Below, one piece after another: positions 32,222-41,126 of a DNA stretch of 44,468 bases. Within the stretch, counting starts at the first letter, position 1; the number at the start of each line of letters is the position of its first letter. This DNA comes from an uncultured Collinsella sp. Lineage in GTDB: Bacteria > Actinomycetota > Coriobacteriia > Coriobacteriales > Coriobacteriaceae. The notes under the pieces were generated by a model. It ran no database searches. It worked only from the letters and a program-made list of their open reading frames with translations, and had not been told where the DNA came from. The stretch lies in contig CAUAAZ010000017.1 of NCBI GenBank assembly GCA_958427145.1, forward strand, positions 1 to 44,468. Reading direction: 5' to 3'. The translations under genes were made by a program, and so were the position numbers.

Positions 32222-33301
32222 ATGAAGTTTCTTAAAGACAAGCAGACGCGTCACGACTTTGTCACGTACGCCATGTGCATCGTGGCCTTCGCCATCGTGT
32301 TCTTTATGCAGTCCAACCACATGATCCCGCGCATGATCGCCGGTCAGCTGGTTCCCATCACGGCCTATATCGTCATGGCCATTTCCCTCAACCTCGTCGT
32401 CGGCATCGCGGGCGACCTGTCGCTGGGCCATGCGGGCTTTATGAGCGTCGGTGCCTATACGGGCATCGTCACCGCGGTCGCCCTTGAGAGCGCCGTTCCC
32501 TCCGATCCGGTGCGCCTGATCATCAGCATCGTGGTCGGCGCCTTCGCTGCCGCCATCCTGGGCTTCTTGATCGGTATCCCGGTCCTTCGTCTGAGTGGCG
32601 ATTACCTGGCTATCGTGACGCTGGCCTTTGGTGAGATCATCAAAGAGATCGTCACCTGCCTTATCGTGGGTGTCGACTCGCGCGGCCTGCACGTGATCTT
32701 TAACATCACGGGTAACTCCACGATCGACGACCTGCATCTGCTCGAGGACGGCACCGCCATCATCAAGGGCGCGCAGGGCGCATCGGGTGTGTCGACGTAC
32801 TCGACCTTCCTCGCCGGTGCCATCCTGGTCATGGTCGCGCTCGTGATCGTGCTCAACCTGGTTCGCAGCCGTACCGGCCGTGCCATTATGGCCGTGCGCG
32901 ACAACAAGATTGCAGCCGAGTCCGTGGGCATCTCCGTCACCCAGTACCGCATGATCGCCTTCGTGGTTTCCGCCGCCCTCGCCGGTGCTGCCGGAGCTCT
33001 CTTCGGCGGTAACTTCTCGCAGCTCTCCGCCACCAAGTTCGACTTCAACACGTCCATCCTCATCCTGGTGTTCGTGGTCCTGGGCGGTCTGGGCAATATG
33101 CGCGGCTCCGTCATCGCGGCGGCATTGCTCACGGTGCTTCCCGAGCTGCTCCGTCAGTTCTCGGACTACCGCATGCTCATCTACGCCATCGTGCTGATCC
33201 TGGTCATGATTTTTACCAACAACCCGCAGCTCAAGGCGTTCTTCGGTCGCGTCAAGGACCGCTTTGCTTCCAAGAAGGAGGTGGCAGCCGATGCCCAGTA
33301 A
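32222..33301 (+). CDS. livM: branched-chain amino acid ABC permease LivM
   Basis: A 359-residue membrane protein with about nine or ten helices. NLVVGIAGDLSLGHAGFMSVGAYTG is the family-defining region, together with RSRTGRAIMAVRDN. ATG 32222 follows AGGTGA; an earlier GTG at 32213 abuts the livH stop. A longer extracellular-type segment at about 155-190 is polar. The 3' end overlaps livG by 11 nt. Confidence 0.93.
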   Translation: MKFLKDKQTRHDFVTYAMCIVAFAIVFFMQSNHMIPRMIAGQLVPITAYIVMAISLNLVVGIAGDLSLGHAGFMSVGAYTGIVTAVALESAVPSDPVRLIISIVVGAFAAAILGFLIGIPVLRLSGDYLAIVTLAFGEIIKEIVTCLIVGVDSRGLHVIFNITGNSTIDDLHLLEDGTAIIKGAQGASGVSTYSTFLAGAILVMVALVIVLNLVRSRTGRAIMAVRDNKIAAESVGISVTQYRMIAFVVSAALAGAAGALFGGNFSQLSATKFDFNTSILILVFVVLGGLGNMRGSVIAAALLTVLPELLRQFSDYRMLIYAIVLILVMIFTNNPQLKAFFGRVKDRFASKKEVAADAQ

Positions 33302-34151
33302 ATTTGAGTTTAACAAGGGCAAGATGGTCCCGTATCCTTCTGGCGCCATCGTTCCCGACCGCGACCTGGGCGAGCGCCCGGCGCTCGAGTGCATCCACCT
33401 GGGCATTGAGTTCGGCGGTCTTAAGGCAGTCGACGACTTTAGCCTGACCATCGGCAAGACCGAGATCGCCGGTCTCATCGGCCCCAACGGTGCCGGCAAG
33501 ACCACGGTCTTCAACCTGCTCACCAAGGTGTATCAGCCCACGCACGGCACCATCCTGCTCGACGGCGAGGACACCTCTGGCAAGTCGGTCTATCAGGTCA
33601 ACCGCATGGGTATTGCCCGTACATTCCAGAACATTCGCCTGTTCAACACCATGACGGTGGAGGATAACGTTAAGGTCGGCCTGCACAACCAGGAGCGTTA
33701 CTCCGGCTTTGAGGGCGTGCTGCGCCTGCCGACGTATTGGAAGCACGAGAAGGCCGCCCACGAACGCGCCATGGAGCTGCTGTCTATCTTTGATATGGAA
33801 CATCTGGCAAATGAGCAGGCCGGCTCGCTGCCTTACGGCGCTCAGCGCCGCCTGGAGATCGTCCGTGCACTTGCCACCAACCCTAAGCTGCTGCTGCTCG
33901 ACGAGCCTGCCGCCGGCATGAACCCGTCCGAGACTGCGGAGCTCATGGAGAACATCGTTAAGATTCGCGACACCTTTGGCATCGCCATCATGCTTATCGA
34001 GCACGATATGTCGCTCGTTATGAACATCTGCGAGGGCATCTGCGTGCTCAACTTTGGTAAGGTCATCGCCAAGGGCACGGCCGAGGAGATCCAGAACAAC
34101 GACGCCGTTATCGAGGCGTATCTGGGCAAGCAGGATAAGGGGGAGAACTAA
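33291..34151 (+). CDS. livG: branched-chain amino acid ABC ATPase LivG
   Basis: A 286-residue ABC ATPase with Walker A GPNGAGKTT, signature LPYGAQRRLEI, Walker B LLLLDEPAAG and a switch His in LIEHDM. The signature deviates from LSGGQ as is usual for LivG. The N-terminal 30 residues are a polar extension not needed for the fold. AGGAGGTGG, inside livM, precedes ATG 33291 by about 8 nt. Confidence 0.94.
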   Translation: MPSKFEFNKGKMVPYPSGAIVPDRDLGERPALECIHLGIEFGGLKAVDDFSLTIGKTEIAGLIGPNGAGKTTVFNLLTKVYQPTHGTILLDGEDTSGKSVYQVNRMGIARTFQNIRLFNTMTVEDNVKVGLHNQERYSGFEGVLRLPTYWKHEKAAHERAMELLSIFDMEHLANEQAGSLPYGAQRRLEIVRALATNPKLLLLDEPAAGMNPSETAELMENIVKIRDTFGIAIMLIEHDMSLVMNICEGICVLNFGKVIAKGTAEEIQNNDAVIEAYLGKQDKGEN

Positions 34152-34865
34152 ATGGCAGAGCCGATGCTTTCCGTCTACAACATCAACGTCTGGTACGGCG
34201 CCATCCACGCCATCAAGGACATCTCCTTTAACGTCAACGAGGGCGAAATCGTGGCCTTGATCGGTGCCAACGGTGCCGGCAAGTCCACGACGCTTAAAAC
34301 CGTCTCAGGCCTGCTGCGTTCCAAGACCGGCTCCATCAAGTTTATGGGCGAGGACATTACCCATACGCCCGCCGATAAGCTGGTTGGTAAGGGCCTGGCT
34401 CAGGTCCCCGAGGGCCGTCGCGCCTTTTTGCAGATGACGGTCGAGGAGAACCTGGAGATGGGCGCCTATACACAGCCCAAGTCCACGGTCGCTCCGGGCC
34501 TTGAGCGTGTCTACGAGCAGTTCCCGCGCCTTAAGGAGCGCCGTCGCCAGGTCGCCGGCACCCTTTCGGGCGGTGAGCAGCAGATGCTCGTTATGGGGCG
34601 CGCCCTTATGAGTAACCCCAAGCTGCTCATGCTCGACGAGCCTTCCATGGGCCTGGCGCCGATTCTGATTGAGCAGATCTTCCAGATTGTCGAGGACCTG
34701 CACAAGGCCGGCACCACGGTGCTTCTGGTCGAGCAGAACGCGCAGATGGCGCTCTCGATCGCCACACGCGGCTACGTGCTCGAGACCGGCAAGATCACCA
34801 TGACCGGCACCGGCCAAGAGCTGCTGCACGACGATAACGTCCGTAAGGCCTATCTGGGCGGTTAA
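34152..34865 (+). CDS. livF: branched-chain amino acid ABC ATPase LivF
   Basis: A 237-residue ABC ATPase with Walker A GANGAGKST, signature LSGGEQQMLVMGRAL and Walker B LLMLDEPSMGLAP. The ATG directly follows the livG stop codon. It is the last gene of the transporter, closed by the terminator at 34879. Confidence 0.94.
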   Translation: MAEPMLSVYNINVWYGAIHAIKDISFNVNEGEIVALIGANGAGKSTTLKTVSGLLRSKTGSIKFMGEDITHTPADKLVGKGLAQVPEGRRAFLQMTVEENLEMGAYTQPKSTVAPGLERVYEQFPRLKERRRQVAGTLSGGEQQMLVMGRALMSNPKLLMLDEPSMGLAPILIEQIFQIVEDLHKAGTTVLLVEQNAQMALSIATRGYVLETGKITMTGTGQELLHDDNVRKAYLGG

Positions 34866-34878
34866 TCCATTCAACAAA

Positions 34879-34913
34879 GGGGGCGCTGACCAACCCGGTC
34901 AGCGCCCCCTTTT
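34879..34913 (+). terminator. terminator after livF
   Basis: GGGGGCGCTGACC (34879-34891) pairs perfectly with GGTCAGCGCCCCC (34897-34909), a 13-bp stem with 5-nt loop, followed by TTTT. Confidence 0.95.
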
Positions 34914-34982
34914 AAGTTGCGGTGAAATAGGGACTAAATGGGGGCGCTAGACGCCAAAACAGTCCCTATTCCACCGCAACTT
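34914..34982. repeat. REP/MITE-like inverted repeat with 22-bp arms
   Basis: Arms 34914-34935 and 34961-34982 are 22 bp each with one mismatch. The left arm includes GCGGTGAAATAGGGACT. The 25-bp spacer holds a small inner hairpin GGCG-ctaga-CGCC (34943-34955). It lies directly after the livF terminator and 59 bp before cutC. It is too long and T-poor for a simple terminator and looks like a mobile palindromic element. Confidence 0.75.
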
Positions 34983-35040
34983 CATGGGGATGTGTGACAA
35001 TGCCCGTCGGAAAACATCTGCTGTCTTTGGGGGTCTATCT

Positions 35041-35718
35041 ATGCTGTACGAGTTTTGTGCCGAGAACTTTGAGCGGGTGCCGGCGGCTATCGAGGCCGGT
35101 GCAAGGCGCATCGAGCTGTGCGATAACCTTGCCGTCGGTGGTACCACGCCCTCGGCCGGCGTTATCGGCGCTACGACCAACTATGCCCACGAACACGATG
35201 CACGGGTGATGTGCATGATCCGTCCGCGTGGCGGCGACTTTCACTACAACCAGGATGAGCTGCGCATGATGGAGATGGACTTGGGCCTTGCCGTGAGTGC
35301 GGGCGTTGACGGCTTGGTCTTTGGCTGCTGCAAACCCTGCGCTGGCGGATGGGCGCTCGACGAACTTACGCTTGGCGCCCTCGTGATGGCTGCGGGCTGC
35401 GCGACCGAGGAATGTAAGCGTGATCCCATCGACATCACCTTCCACATGGCCTTCGACCAGCTCTCGCCCGAGGTTCAGCTCGATGCCGTCGACACACTCG
35501 CCGACTGCGGTATCACGCGCATCCTGACGCATGGTGGCGCTGCCGGAACGCCGATCGAGGACAACCTGGAGCACCTGTCGCGTCTTATCGAGTATGCGGG
35601 CGACCGCCTGACCATCCTTCCCGGCGGCGGCATCACTACGGCAAATCGCGACGCGGTCGCGGCGGCGCTAGGCGTCTCCGAGCTCCATGGCACCAAGATC
35701 GTGCCGCTGGAGGTATAA
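35041..35718 (+). CDS. cutC: CutC family TIM-barrel protein
   Basis: A 225-residue protein matching CutC throughout: MLYEFCAENFERVPAAIEAG, RIELCDNLAVGGTTPSAG, CMIRPRGGDFHY and the C-terminal LTILPGGGITTAN. CutC was named for copper homeostasis, but that role is disputed and the reaction is unknown. GGGGGT lies 7 nt before ATG 35041. An upstream in-frame ATG at 34984 would add 19 residues that do not match the family. It probably shares a transcript with the next gene, whose ribosome site lies in its last codons. Confidence 0.9.
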   Translation: MLYEFCAENFERVPAAIEAGARRIELCDNLAVGGTTPSAGVIGATTNYAHEHDARVMCMIRPRGGDFHYNQDELRMMEMDLGLAVSAGVDGLVFGCCKPCAGGWALDELTLGALVMAAGCATEECKRDPIDITFHMAFDQLSPEVQLDAVDTLADCGITRILTHGGAAGTPIEDNLEHLSRLIEYAGDRLTILPGGGITTANRDAVAAALGVSELHGTKIVPLEV

Positions 35719-35721
35719 CCC

Positions 35722-36522
35722 GTGGCGCTGGTATTTGACGTTCAGCAGGCGAGCGGTAAGCCCGACGATAATCGTCGCCCTGGCACCGCGTGCCCCTTTT
35801 GCGACACGGAGGGACTTGCCAACATCATCCAGCGCGATGGTGACTGTATCTGGCTCGAGAATAAGTTCAAGACCTTGCGGGCCACACGTCAGACCGTATT
35901 GATCGAGTCTGCCAATCACGACGCCGACCTGGTGACCTATGAACCGGATGAGCTGCATCATGTGATGCGGTTTGCCCTGGGCTGTTGGCAGCAGATGATC
36001 GATTCCCAACAGTACCGCAGTGTGCTCATGTACAAGAACAAAGGCCCACTTTCGGGCGGCAGCCTCGTCCATCCACACATGCAGATTGTGGGCCTGGAAC
36101 AGGAGGACGGCTATGCGGCGCTGACCTCAGCCAACTTTGAAGGCATCAGTGTCTGGCAACAGGGGAGAATCTCGGTCGACATCTCAACCGAACCGATCAT
36201 GGGGTTCTTTGAGGTCAACGTTTCAGCCCCGCAGAGAATCGCCGCCAGCGATGACACGAGAGACCAAGCCGAGACGGACCTCTTCGCCGATGCGATTCAG
36301 GTAGCTCTGCGCTATATCCTGAACGAGCACCATGGTGGTCGCGCAGAGTCGTACAACTTGTTCTTCTACCACATGGACGGTCGGACCATTGCCAAGGCGC
36401 TGCCGCGTTGGGTGGTTTCGCCCTACTTTGTCGGGTATCGGCTGGCTCAGGTCAATGCTGAGACCACGCTCGATGTCGATGCGGAGCGACTCCGCGCACA
36501 TCTGGAGGCGCTCACATCGTAA
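35722..36522 (+). CDS. GalT/HIT-superfamily protein (DUF4931-like)
   Basis: A 266-residue protein related to galactose-1-phosphate uridylyltransferases and HIT hydrolases. A CPFC zinc-type motif lies near 24-27 and the histidine triad region is SLVHPHMQIVG (about 115-125). It probably transfers or hydrolyses a nucleotidyl group; the substrate is unknown. The GTG start at 35722 follows GGAGGT by 7 nt, 3 bp after the cutC stop, so the pair forms an operon. DUF4931 is the best-fitting family by memory, less certain than the superfamily. Confidence 0.78.
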   Translation: MALVFDVQQASGKPDDNRRPGTACPFCDTEGLANIIQRDGDCIWLENKFKTLRATRQTVLIESANHDADLVTYEPDELHHVMRFALGCWQQMIDSQQYRSVLMYKNKGPLSGGSLVHPHMQIVGLEQEDGYAALTSANFEGISVWQQGRISVDISTEPIMGFFEVNVSAPQRIAASDDTRDQAETDLFADAIQVALRYILNEHHGGRAESYNLFFYHMDGRTIAKALPRWVVSPYFVGYRLAQVNAETTLDVDAERLRAHLEALTS

Positions 36523-36549
36523 AGTGAGCGCCCGCACACTGCGGACGGT

Positions 36550-37548
36550 TTAGCGCGCCATTGCATCGCGGCCGGCCTCGACGCGCTTGCGCTGGGCGGC
36601 GCGCTCCTCGCCGGTCAGACGCTCAAAGAAGTGCCCGATAAGCGAGGCGAGCACCTGCTGAAACAACGTTCCACACATGACGGGAAACACAACTTCGCCC
36701 GGAAAGTATTGCGTGGCGATGACGGCGCCCGAAGAGATATTGCGCATGCCGCAGGTAAAGCACATGGTGGTCGTTTCGCTATATGGCAGATGCAGCGCGC
36801 GGGCGACCAGAATGCCCGCGACAAAACCGCTGATGGCGAACACCAGAATAAAGAGGGCGACTTCCAGGCGCACCGCGTTCATGTGTAGCACGTACTCGCT
36901 CATGGCGGTGGAGTTGGACGCGATGACGCCCATCATCATAAATTTGCAGGCGGGCGAGAGCGCGGGGGAGAGTTTCTCGTGTCCCCAGCCGTGCGTGAGC
37001 TCGTTGATCACGATGCCGAGCACGGCGGGGATGGCAATCATAAAGGCCATGTTCTGCATCATGCTCGGCACGTCGATCGAGACGGTGGCGCCCAACAGGA
37101 GCTTGAGCGTGAGCGGAATCGTCACGGGCGATATAACCGAGGACGTCAGGATGATGGTGAGCGCGAGCGGGCCGTTGCCGCCGAACATGCTGATCCACAT
37201 AAAGGCAGTGACTGCCACGGGTACGCTGTACTCGAGCACGATGCCGCAGACAAGGTTGGGGTTGGAACCAAAGAACAACGATCCCATGGCATAGGCCGCG
37301 ATGGGAATAAGCGCCGCCGAGACAAATAACGCCAAAATCAGATGCAGGGGACGGTGGAACACCTCAGCCACCTGGTGGAAGGTGTTGCTGAGCGCGCCTT
37401 GGAACGTCATAAAGGCAAACAGGGTGGGAACGATGGGCTTGAGAACGCCGATCTGCTGAGGAAAGAGCACGCCGAGCGCCACGCAAATCGGAACGATGAC
37501 CTGCATATGTCCTGCGAGAAATTTGCCCAGTCCAACCCATTGCTTCAT
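36550..37548 (-). CDS. bile acid:sodium symporter (BASS) family transporter
   Basis: A 332-residue membrane protein with nine or ten helices. The segments FMTFQGALSNTF, EYSVPVAVTAFMW and CFTCGMRNISSGAVIA (the crossover region with conserved Asn) match BASS/SLC10-type transporters. In bacteria these carry organic anions such as bile acids, pantoate or 2-keto acids with Na+. The start is ATG 37548, preceded only by a weak AAGAG. It is convergent with the GalT-like gene, only 27 bp apart. Confidence 0.8.
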   Translation of the reverse strand: MKQWVGLGKFLAGHMQVIVPICVALGVLFPQQIGVLKPIVPTLFAFMTFQGALSNTFHQVAEVFHRPLHLILALFVSAALIPIAAYAMGSLFFGSNPNLVCGIVLEYSVPVAVTAFMWISMFGGNGPLALTIILTSSVISPVTIPLTLKLLLGATVSIDVPSMMQNMAFMIAIPAVLGIVINELTHGWGHEKLSPALSPACKFMMMGVIASNSTAMSEYVLHMNAVRLEVALFILVFAISGFVAGILVARALHLPYSETTTMCFTCGMRNISSGAVIATQYFPGEVVFPVMCGTLFQQVLASLIGHFFERLTGEERAAQRKRVEAGRDAMAR

Positions 37549-37618
37549 ATGCTCTTGTGACTCCCTTTGCTCGTGAATCCGTTTTGAATGGATATGCTAG
37601 ACGCTCGCATGCGTCCGT

Positions 37619-37714
37619 GTGGCTGAAACGCTCGATTATTTCGAGGCTATTACCGCCCTCGTTTATCGAAACCACGGCGTGCTGGATGTTGTGCGTCCGC
37701 GCTGCACGGTATAA
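37619..37714 (+). CDS. possible 31-residue small ORF
   Basis: GTG 37619 opens a frame of 31 codons ending in TAA TAA (37712-37717). It begins with Val-Ala-Glu-Thr-Leu-Asp-Tyr-Phe-Glu and is strikingly protein-like, with an amphipathic helical pattern, but has no clear ribosome site. Its end overlaps the TATAAT box at 37710. It lies alone in the 275-bp gap between the BASS gene and the recJ fusion. It may be a leader peptide, a gene remnant or chance. Confidence 0.25.
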   Translation: MAETLDYFEAITALVYRNHGVLDVVRPRCTV

Positions 37715-37715
37715 T
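37689..37715 (+). promoter_or_regulatory. candidate promoter of the recJ-recQ fusion gene
   Basis: A perfect TATAAT (37710-37715) has TTGTGC (37689-37694) 15 nt upstream, a slightly short spacing. It lies 109 bp before the ATG at 37824. Confidence 0.5.
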
Positions 37716-37823
37716 AAATCCGTTCAACAGATCTGCCTGCCGAAGCGGGCATGCACAGAGGACTCATCGCTATGAACCGTGAGAGGTATCGCGGCGACCT
37801 GCCCCTATCGGGGGTGGGCGCCT

Positions 37824-40800
37824 ATGTCATCGCTTAAGACGACGCATCGCTGGGCGGTCGCTCAGCAAAACCCCGAGCTCGAAAAGGAGCTTTCGGCTGG
37901 CCTGGGCATACCCGGGCTGGTGGCGCGCATTATGGTTGCGCACGGCATTACATCCATCGAGGAAGGCCAGCTGTTTTTGACGCCTTCGCTCGATCGCGAC
38001 TGGGCGGACCCACTCGTTATTCCGGGCATGGTGGTCGTCGCCGACCGCGTTGAGCGTGCTATTCGCAGCCACGAGCGTATCGCCGTCTTTGGCGATTTTG
38101 ACGTCGACGGCATTACGTCGACTTGTCTGTTGACCGAGGCGCTACGTTCGTTTGGCGCCAACGTCACGCCGTTTATTCCGCACCGCTTTGACGAGGGATA
38201 TGGCCTTTCGCGCGCGGCGCTCGACCGCGTCAACAAGCTCGCCCAACCCAATCTGATCGTGACCGTCGATAACGGTATCGCGGCCAAGGAAGAGGTCTCC
38301 TATCTGGAGAGCCTGGGAATCGATCTGGTGGTTACGGACCATCATGAGCCGTCCGACCAGGTGCCGCAGGGCGTGCCCCTGACCGACCCTAAACTCGAGG
38401 ATGAGGGGCCCTCGCGTGAACTTGCCGGTGCCGGTGTGGCGCTCAAGCTGGTGCAGGTTTTGGGTGAGCGTTTGGACAAGCCGTCGTATTGGCGTTCGCT
38501 GATTGAGGTTGCGGCGCTGGGCACCGTGTCCGACATGATGCCGTTGACGCCCGAGAACCGCGCGCTGGTCGCTGAGGGCATCCAACAGATGCGCGTGACG
38601 GCTCGTCCCGGCTACATTGCGCTTGCAGCGCTCGCCAAGGCCGATCTGACTACCATTACGGCGGACGGCCTATCGTTCTCGCTCATTCCCCGCTTAAACG
38701 CCGCCGGCCGCATGGCCGATCCAAAATTGGCGCTTGACCTGCTGCTTGCCCACGACCCCATCGAAGCGAGCGCGCTTGCCGCCGAGCTCGAGGAAATCAA
38801 TCGCCAACGCCGCGAGATCGAGGCCGAGCTCACGCGCGATGCCATGGCAAAGGTCGAGGAGACTTATGACGGCGGGCGCGCAATCGTCGTGGGCGGCGAA
38901 GGTTGGCACGAGGGCGTCAAGGGCATCGTGGCAAGCCGTCTGACCAACCGCTACCACGTGCCGGCGCTGCTGTTCTCGATCGAGGACGGTATCGCGCGCG
39001 GCTCTGGTCGCTCGGTGGGCAAAGTTAACCTGTTTGACGCCATCGAGCGCTGTTCCGACCTGATGATTCGTCGCGGCGGACATGCCGGTGCGGTGGGTGT
39101 GACTATCGAGGCATCCAAGCTCGACGAGTTCCGCCGTCGCCTTTCGGCCGTGCTATCGGAGCTTCCCGCCGAGGACTTTGAGGACACTGACGAGGTTGCC
39201 GCCACCGTTGACCTCTCCGAGCTAAATATCGAGACCATCGAGCAGATTTCCCGCCTTGAGCCGTTTGGCCAGGGTAATAAGGTGCCGCTGCTGGCTGCCG
39301 AGGGCGTGACGATGTGTGATCGCGCCGTGGTGGGTAAGACCGGCGAGCACATGCGCTTCGTGGCGACGGATGGCGCCGCGAGTGTGCCGGCCATCATGTT
39401 TCGTGTACCGCAAATCGATAAGCTCATCAACTGCGATAGCGCTGTCGATTTGGTGTTCGAGGCCGTTGCCGAGCATTGGCAGGGTCGTGTGAAGCCCAAG
39501 CTCATGATCAAGGATGTTCTGGTCCGCGATACCACGCTGCCCAGCATCGACGATCCGGCATGCGAGCTTCGTCGTGGCGTGCAGCCGGCGGATTCCGGCC
39601 TGCGCCTGGAGTCGCGTAAGCGCGAGACGCTCGCCCAGCTTTCCTATACCGAGCTCACGCGCTCGCTTATCCATAGCTTTATCGGCTCGAACCAGCCGCA
39701 CCGCGCGCAGGTCGAGGCGCTCGATGCCCTGGCCGATCACCAAAGTGTTCTGGCCGTTATGGGAACGGGGCGCGGCAAGTCGCTCATCTTTCATGTGCAT
39801 GCCGCGCGCGAGGCGGTTCTTCGCGGGCGTGCGAGCATCTTTGTCTATCCGCTGCGCGCGCTCGTTGCCGACCAGGCCTATCACCTCTCGTCGACGATGG
39901 CATCGCTTGGCATTGGCGTTGGCGTGCTGACCGGCGAGACCGTGGAGGCCGCACGCGATGACGTGTTCGCCGGCCTAGCTTCGGGCCGCACCGGTATCGT
40001 GCTCACGACGCCCGAGTTCCTATCTATCCACCGTGACCGCTTCGCGCGTTCGGGCCGCATCGGCTTTGTCGTTATCGATGAGGCGCACCACGCCGGTCTT
40101 GCCAAGGGCGGCGACCGCAGCGCCTATCTCGACATGCCCGATATCCTCAAAGCCCTGGGCGACCCGGTCGTTATGGCTGCGACGGCCACCGCGACGGCTC
40201 CGGTTGTGGCCGAGCTTGCTCGCATGCTGCCGATCACTCGCACGGTGGTCGACGAGACGGTGCGCGAGAACCTGCAGCTCGAGGACGACCGCGATCTTGC
40301 AAGTCGCGAGAACCGTTTGGTGTCGATTGTGGCGACGGGGGAAAAGACCGTCATCTACGTCAATTCGCGCGACCAGTCCGTGGCGCTCGCCAAGACGTTG
40401 CGCAAGCGTGTGCCCGATTGCGCAACCCATATCGCGTTCTATAACGCGGGGCTTGCGCGTTCCGATCGCCGTCGCGTGGAGGAAGCATTCCGAGACGGCA
40501 GCCTCAGCTGCATCGTTTCGACCTCTGCCTTTGGTGAGGGCGTCAACCTGCCCGATATTCGCCATGTCGTGCTCTACCACATGCCGTTTGGCAGCATTGA
40601 ATTTAACCAGATGAGCGGACGCGCCGGTCGCGACGGCCAACCTGCCGTGATTCACTTGCTCTATTCGTCGCGTGACGCTCGCATTAACGAGCGCCTGCTC
40701 GACTGCTACGCGCCCGAGCGCGATGAACTCGTCACGCTCTATCGAGCGCTGCAGACTATGTGGCGCTCCAACCGCGGCAAGACCGGAGACGACTCGTTTA

Positions 40801-41111
40801 GCGCGAGCGATATCGACATCGCGCAGATGTGCCTTGCCATCGATGCCCGCACGCCGGTCGACGAGCGCTCGGTGGAAAGCGGCCTGGGAATCTTCGAAGA
40901 GCTTGGTTTCTGTCGCGTTTCGGGGCTTGACGACACCCGTCGCATCGCGATGGCCGAAAACCCCGGCCGTGTGCAATTGAGCAGGTCAATTCGCTATTTG
41001 GAGGGCTTGCGCTCGCGCATGGAGTTCACGGCTTTTCGGAGCTGGGCACTCGATTCGTGCGCTTCTGATATGCTAGCCAAAGTTAACCGCCCGATCGTAC
41101 CGCGGGCCTAG
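37824..41111 (+). CDS. recJ: RecJ exonuclease fused to a RecQ-like helicase
   Basis: A 1095-residue fusion. The N-terminal part is a complete RecJ single-strand 5'-3' exonuclease: DFDVDGITST (91-100), VTVDNG (about 146-151), TDHH (171-174), a DHHA1 domain with GGHAGAVG, and an OB-like region to about 560. The C-terminal part is a superfamily II helicase of RecQ type: GTGRGKS (about 647-653), DEAH (about 752-755), AATATAT, and QMSGRAGRDG (about 928). No RQC or HRDC domain is evident. The fusion joins two partners of the RecF repair pathway in one chain. ATG 37824 follows GGGGGTGGG. rel starts 15 bp after its stop. Confidence 0.9.
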   Translation: MSSLKTTHRWAVAQQNPELEKELSAGLGIPGLVARIMVAHGITSIEEGQLFLTPSLDRDWADPLVIPGMVVVADRVERAIRSHERIAVFGDFDVDGITSTCLLTEALRSFGANVTPFIPHRFDEGYGLSRAALDRVNKLAQPNLIVTVDNGIAAKEEVSYLESLGIDLVVTDHHEPSDQVPQGVPLTDPKLEDEGPSRELAGAGVALKLVQVLGERLDKPSYWRSLIEVAALGTVSDMMPLTPENRALVAEGIQQMRVTARPGYIALAALAKADLTTITADGLSFSLIPRLNAAGRMADPKLALDLLLAHDPIEASALAAELEEINRQRREIEAELTRDAMAKVEETYDGGRAIVVGGEGWHEGVKGIVASRLTNRYHVPALLFSIEDGIARGSGRSVGKVNLFDAIERCSDLMIRRGGHAGAVGVTIEASKLDEFRRRLSAVLSELPAEDFEDTDEVAATVDLSELNIETIEQISRLEPFGQGNKVPLLAAEGVTMCDRAVVGKTGEHMRFVATDGAASVPAIMFRVPQIDKLINCDSAVDLVFEAVAEHWQGRVKPKLMIKDVLVRDTTLPSIDDPACELRRGVQPADSGLRLESRKRETLAQLSYTELTRSLIHSFIGSNQPHRAQVEALDALADHQSVLAVMGTGRGKSLIFHVHAAREAVLRGRASIFVYPLRALVADQAYHLSSTMASLGIGVGVLTGETVEAARDDVFAGLASGRTGIVLTTPEFLSIHRDRFARSGRIGFVVIDEAHHAGLAKGGDRSAYLDMPDILKALGDPVVMAATATATAPVVAELARMLPITRTVVDETVRENLQLEDDRDLASRENRLVSIVATGEKTVIYVNSRDQSVALAKTLRKRVPDCATHIAFYNAGLARSDRRRVEEAFRDGSLSCIVSTSAFGEGVNLPDIRHVVLYHMPFGSIEFNQMSGRAGRDGQPAVIHLLYSSRDARINERLLDCYAPERDELVTLYRALQTMWRSNRGKTGDDSFSASDIDIAQMCLAIDARTPVDERSVESGLGIFEELGFCRVSGLDDTRRIAMAENPGRVQLSRSIRYLEGLRSRMEFTAFRSWALDSCASDMLAKVNRPIVPRA

Positions 41112-41126
41112 GGGAAGGGGACCTCG

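Noticed and set aside
31307..33526. A 739-codon antisense frame across livH and livM
   Set aside because: Asp/Gly/His-rich repetitive composition and no start signal; the opposite strand encodes well-conserved permeases.
36523..36549. Terminator between the convergent GalT-like and BASS genes
   Set aside because: Only a 5-bp CCGCA/TGCGG dyad is present with no T-run; too weak to call.
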